DNA from: Dongia_B soli | GTDB lineage: Bacteria > Pseudomonadota > Alphaproteobacteria > Dongiales > Dongiaceae | Direction: 5' to 3' | DNA: 64,000 bases | NCBI RefSeq assembly: GCF_034044715.1 | Contig: NZ_JAXCLW010000001.1 | Span: 186,001-250,000 of the forward strand | Shown here: one piece after another, positions 61,755 through 64,000 of the stretch | Numbering within the stretch: the first letter of the stretch is position 1 | Layout: each line of letters starts with the position of its first letter | Translations under genes and position numbers: made by a program | The notes under the pieces: model-generated | The model's input: the letters and a program-made list of their open reading frames with translations, nothing else | Told to the model about the DNA's origin: nothing | Database searches by the model: none

Positions 61755-62996
61755 CTATTTTGCCGGCTGTTCGCCGGCATTGGTTCCGAAAACCACGCCT
61801 CGCGCCTCCTTGCCCAAGGCAGTCAGCACAATGACGACGACGGCAACAACGCCGGCAACCAAAGCCAAAGCGAAGGCATAATTGTTATTGTTGCTCTCAG
61901 CCAGTCCTGCCTGGAAGGTCGCATTGACGGAAGCCAACAGATTGCCAAGCTGATAGGCAACGCCCGGGAATGTGCCGCGGATTTCATCTGGCGACAGCTC
62001 GTTCAGATGAACCGGGATGACGCCCCAGGCGCCTTGGACTGCGACCTGCATCAGGAAAGCGCCGACCGCGAGCAGAACCGGCGTCGAGGAATAGGCCCAA
62101 AGCGGGATCACCGGCAAAGCGAGAGCCGACGCAATGATGATCGCCTTCCGGCGACCGATCTTCTCTGATAAAGCGCCGAAACCGAGCCCGCCGATAATCG
62201 CGCCGATATTATAGACAATGGCGATCAAGCTCACCGTCTGGGTCGAGAATTCATGCTGGACCTCAAGGAAGGTGGGATAGAGATCTTGCGTGCCGTGACT
62301 GAAGAAGTTGAAGGCCGTCATCAGCAGGACCGCATAGATCAGCAGGCCGAATTCGCGGCGAACAACGGTCAGCACGCTTGGCCGCGACTTAAGATGTTGT
62401 CGCGCCACGAAGGCTGGAGATTCATCGACATGACGGCGAATATAAAAAATGAGCAGGGCCGGCAACGCACCGATCATGAACATGCCCCGCCAGCCAATAT
62501 GATCAAAAAGCAGGCCGAACACCACCGATGCCAGCAGATATCCCGTCGGGTAGCCCGCCTGCAATACGCCAGAGATGATTCCACGCGTTTTCGGCGGGAT
62601 GGTTTCCATGGTCAGAGACGCCCCCACGCCCCATTCGCCACCCATGGCTATTCCGTAAAGGGCGCGGAGCACCAAGAGGACCGTCAGACTGGGTGCAAAA
62701 CCGGAAACGAATTCAAGGACGGAATAGAGCAGCACGTCGGCCATGAGAGTCGGCCGCCGCCCGAAGCGGTCCGCTGCGAGGCCAAACAGCAAAGCGCCGA
62801 CCGGGCGCATCGCCAATGTCAGGGTGATGGCGAAGGCGGCCGACTTCACATCGGTGTTGAACTCTGTCGCGATATGCTTCAGCACGAAGACCATGATGAA
62901 GAAATCGAAGGCATCCAGGGTCCAGCCGAGATAGCTGGCCACGACGGCACTGCGTTGCTTTGCGGTAAGGGAGCGCAGGTCAGACAAGAGAGACAC
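61755..62996 (-). CDS. MFS transporter, SHS/sialate-lactate-type
   Basis: The 413-residue carrier has twelve membrane segments and the pattern of the MHS/SHS carriers: GWTLDAFDFFIMVFVLKHIA at the start, the loop motif DRFGRRPTLM and GIAMGGEWGVGASLTMETIP. Relatives import organic acids such as lactate, pyruvate or sialic acid by proton symport. The substrate cannot be read here. It is convergent with the SMR gene. Confidence 0.9.
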   Translation of the reverse strand: MSLLSDLRSLTAKQRSAVVASYLGWTLDAFDFFIMVFVLKHIATEFNTDVKSAAFAITLTLAMRPVGALLFGLAADRFGRRPTLMADVLLYSVLEFVSGFAPSLTVLLVLRALYGIAMGGEWGVGASLTMETIPPKTRGIISGVLQAGYPTGYLLASVVFGLLFDHIGWRGMFMIGALPALLIFYIRRHVDESPAFVARQHLKSRPSVLTVVRREFGLLIYAVLLMTAFNFFSHGTQDLYPTFLEVQHEFSTQTVSLIAIVYNIGAIIGGLGFGALSEKIGRRKAIIIASALALPVIPLWAYSSTPVLLAVGAFLMQVAVQGAWGVIPVHLNELSPDEIRGTFPGVAYQLGNLLASVNATFQAGLAESNNNNYAFALALVAGVVAVVVIVLTALGKEARGVVFGTNAGEQPAK

Positions 62997-63206
62997 GTCA
63001 GACTCCTGACAACTGAACGATCGAAACGGGAAAGTGCAGTAGATTTACAGCCGGGATAAGAGCGGCAAGTCTAGCGTAGTAACAATCAACTGCAAGCGAT
63101 CATCCGTCATCATCCACCGTTGCCGGCGATGAGACTCTGCTATGGCAGCGCCGGTGCACGACGAAAGAAATCTCGGCGAGTGGATCAATTCCGACCGTGA
63201 CTCTCG

Positions 63207-63740
63207 TCAGGTCGTGGAGCGCGGCCGGCGCGGCGTCAGGGCTGCCTCTTCGACATGAATGCGCCAAGCGAGCAGCAGGGCATTGGCGATGGAAAAGATC
63301 ACCGCCAGCGGCCAGGCGCCAAGCGCCAGCGGCAAAAGGGCGATTTCCAGCACGACCAGCACATAATTAGGATGCTGGCAGAAGCGATAGGGACCGCGCC
63401 TCACCAAAGGCGGCGCCTCTGCCGGAATGATCACACGCGTCGTCCAAAAGCTGCCAAGGCTGGCCAGGATCCAGACACGGAAAGCCTGCAAGACGAGATA
63501 AGCGCCAACAGCCCAAAGCTGCAGCTCCACATCACCCGACAGCACCCAAAGCCACAAGGCTATGAGCCAGGCGCCATGCAGCAAGACGATCAGCGGGTAA
63601 TGACCGGCACCCACTTCAGTAGCGCCAGCGGTGCGGAGCCGCCTGGTGTTGTAATTGGCATAGACCAACTCGGCGCCGCGCTGGATCGTCACAAACAGCA
63701 GCAGGAGAATGGCCCAGAGAATGGCGCCCTCCATCGCCAT
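63207..63740 (-). CDS. Isoprenylcysteine carboxyl methyltransferase-family protein
   Basis: The 177-residue membrane protein has about five hydrophobic segments and the ICMT signature RRGPYRFCQHPNYVLVVLEI, which binds SAM, followed by the VEEAAL end. In bacteria such genes often sit beside type III polyketide synthases and methylate the phenolic lipids or pyrones that these make. Here the partner is encoded two bases upstream on the same strand, which supports that role. Confidence 0.88.
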   Translation of the reverse strand: MAMEGAILWAILLLLFVTIQRGAELVYANYNTRRLRTAGATEVGAGHYPLIVLLHGAWLIALWLWVLSGDVELQLWAVGAYLVLQAFRVWILASLGSFWTTRVIIPAEAPPLVRRGPYRFCQHPNYVLVVLEIALLPLALGAWPLAVIFSIANALLLAWRIHVEEAALTPRRPRSTT

Positions 63741-63741
63741 A

Positions 63742-64000
63742 TCAGGCCTCGATCAGCTGAAACGCAGCCGTGAAGCCGGGTCCCAGCGCCGACATCAGAT
63801 ATCGTCCCGATAGGCCGCCGGCCAACATACGCTGTAGGACGAAGAGTACTGTCACGGCCGACATATTGCCGTATTCCCGCAGGATCTCGCGGGCGGCCGC
63901 CAGGTTGCCGCGTGGAAGATCGAGGCAGTCTTCCAGAGCATCAAGCACCTTCATGCCGCCTGGATGGCAAATGAAGCCGTCAAGATCGGACCGTTCCAGT
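63742..64000 (-). CDS. Type III polyketide synthase, C-terminal part
   Basis: The gene enters from beyond the window; about 85 residues are visible. They contain the catalytic His in FICHPGGMKVLDALE and the Asn in YGNMSAVTVLFVLQRM, the chalcone-synthase-like triad members, and end with GLSGRYLMSALGPGFTAAFQL. The enzyme would condense malonyl-CoA units onto a fatty acyl starter to give an alkylresorcinol or alkylpyrone. It ends two bases before the ICMT gene. Confidence 0.9.
   Translation of the reverse strand, partial: LERSDLDGFICHPGGMKVLDALEDCLDLPRGNLAAAREILREYGNMSAVTVLFVLQRMLAGGLSGRYLMSALGPGFTAAFQLIEA

Noticed and set aside
1..64000. CRISPR arrays, tRNA or rRNA genes, insertion sequences
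   Set aside because: I saw no regularly spaced repeats, no cloverleaf-type sequences, no transposase reading frames and no flanking terminal repeats.

Overview
The window looks like chromosome of a GC-rich (about 60 percent) free-living alphaproteobacterium, most like the Rhodospirillales/Dongiaceae-type lineages. Reasons are the RegB/RegA redox pair with its family-specific quinone and cysteine motifs, a MmcB-type repair nuclease, a PHB cycle (phaA, phaB, PhaZ, acetoacetyl-CoA ligase), an alternative CioAB oxidase with a DUF2474 peptide, late cobalamin genes, and TTAA-N7-TTAA (CtrA-like) sites. I found no rRNA, tRNA, CRISPR array, insertion sequence or prophage. The species assignment is an inference from gene content only.

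Layout. 0-9 kb: PHA/PHB cluster (3' end of a PhaC-like enzyme, phaA, phaB), a WYL regulator divergent from an EamA exporter, an aminotransferase and acetoacetate-CoA ligase. 9-20 kb: a frameshifted chemotaxis receptor, YkvA-like protein, BKACE enzyme, Sel1 protein, BetI-like regulator divergent from a PotF-like binding protein, OsmC, a TPR + PRMT7-like methyltransferase, two tiny flagellar-type proteins, a CitE-like lyase and an amidotransferase. 20-32 kb: CBS-like/histidine kinase, YgjP-like metallopeptidase, AraC-Ogt fusion, VOC protein, YcgN, PHB depolymerase, SCO, SYLF protein, cobS-cobC divergent from cobT, and a YcaQ-like glycosylase.

32-38.6 kb: a YqjD/YqjE-like small-gene operon, an ABC-2 exporter, RegB-RegA, an orphan ModA with a Mo-box-like site, and an HTH-only ModE relative. 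38.7-43.3 kb: a compact block with a degenerate GGDEF-EAL protein, a LapG-like periplasmic cysteine protease and a membrane sensor whose HD-GYP domain has lost its metal ligands. It looks like a c-di-GMP-type surface-control module built from non-catalytic parts. 43.3-53.3 kb: MmcB, MtgA, a 1318-residue multi-PAS histidine kinase, ilvD (TTG start), a PAS_5 protein and DppA. 53.3-64 kb: CioAB plus a 37-aa DUF2474 peptide, a second PAS_5 protein, three tiny conserved genes, a serine hydrolase, a frameshifted LysR gene divergent from a GST-GST-SMR operon (the SMR pump has Asp in place of the key Glu), an MFS carrier, and an ICMT beside a type III polyketide synthase that runs off the end.

Working together: phaA/phaB make PHB precursor, PhaZ and acetoacetate-CoA ligase return it to acetyl-CoA, and CTGC-N-GCAG elements upstream of phaA and phaZ suggest shared PhaR control. 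RegBA, SCO and CioAB form a redox/respiration theme. Two genes (the MCP and the LysR) are interrupted by single-base frameshifts that could be real or sequencing errors.
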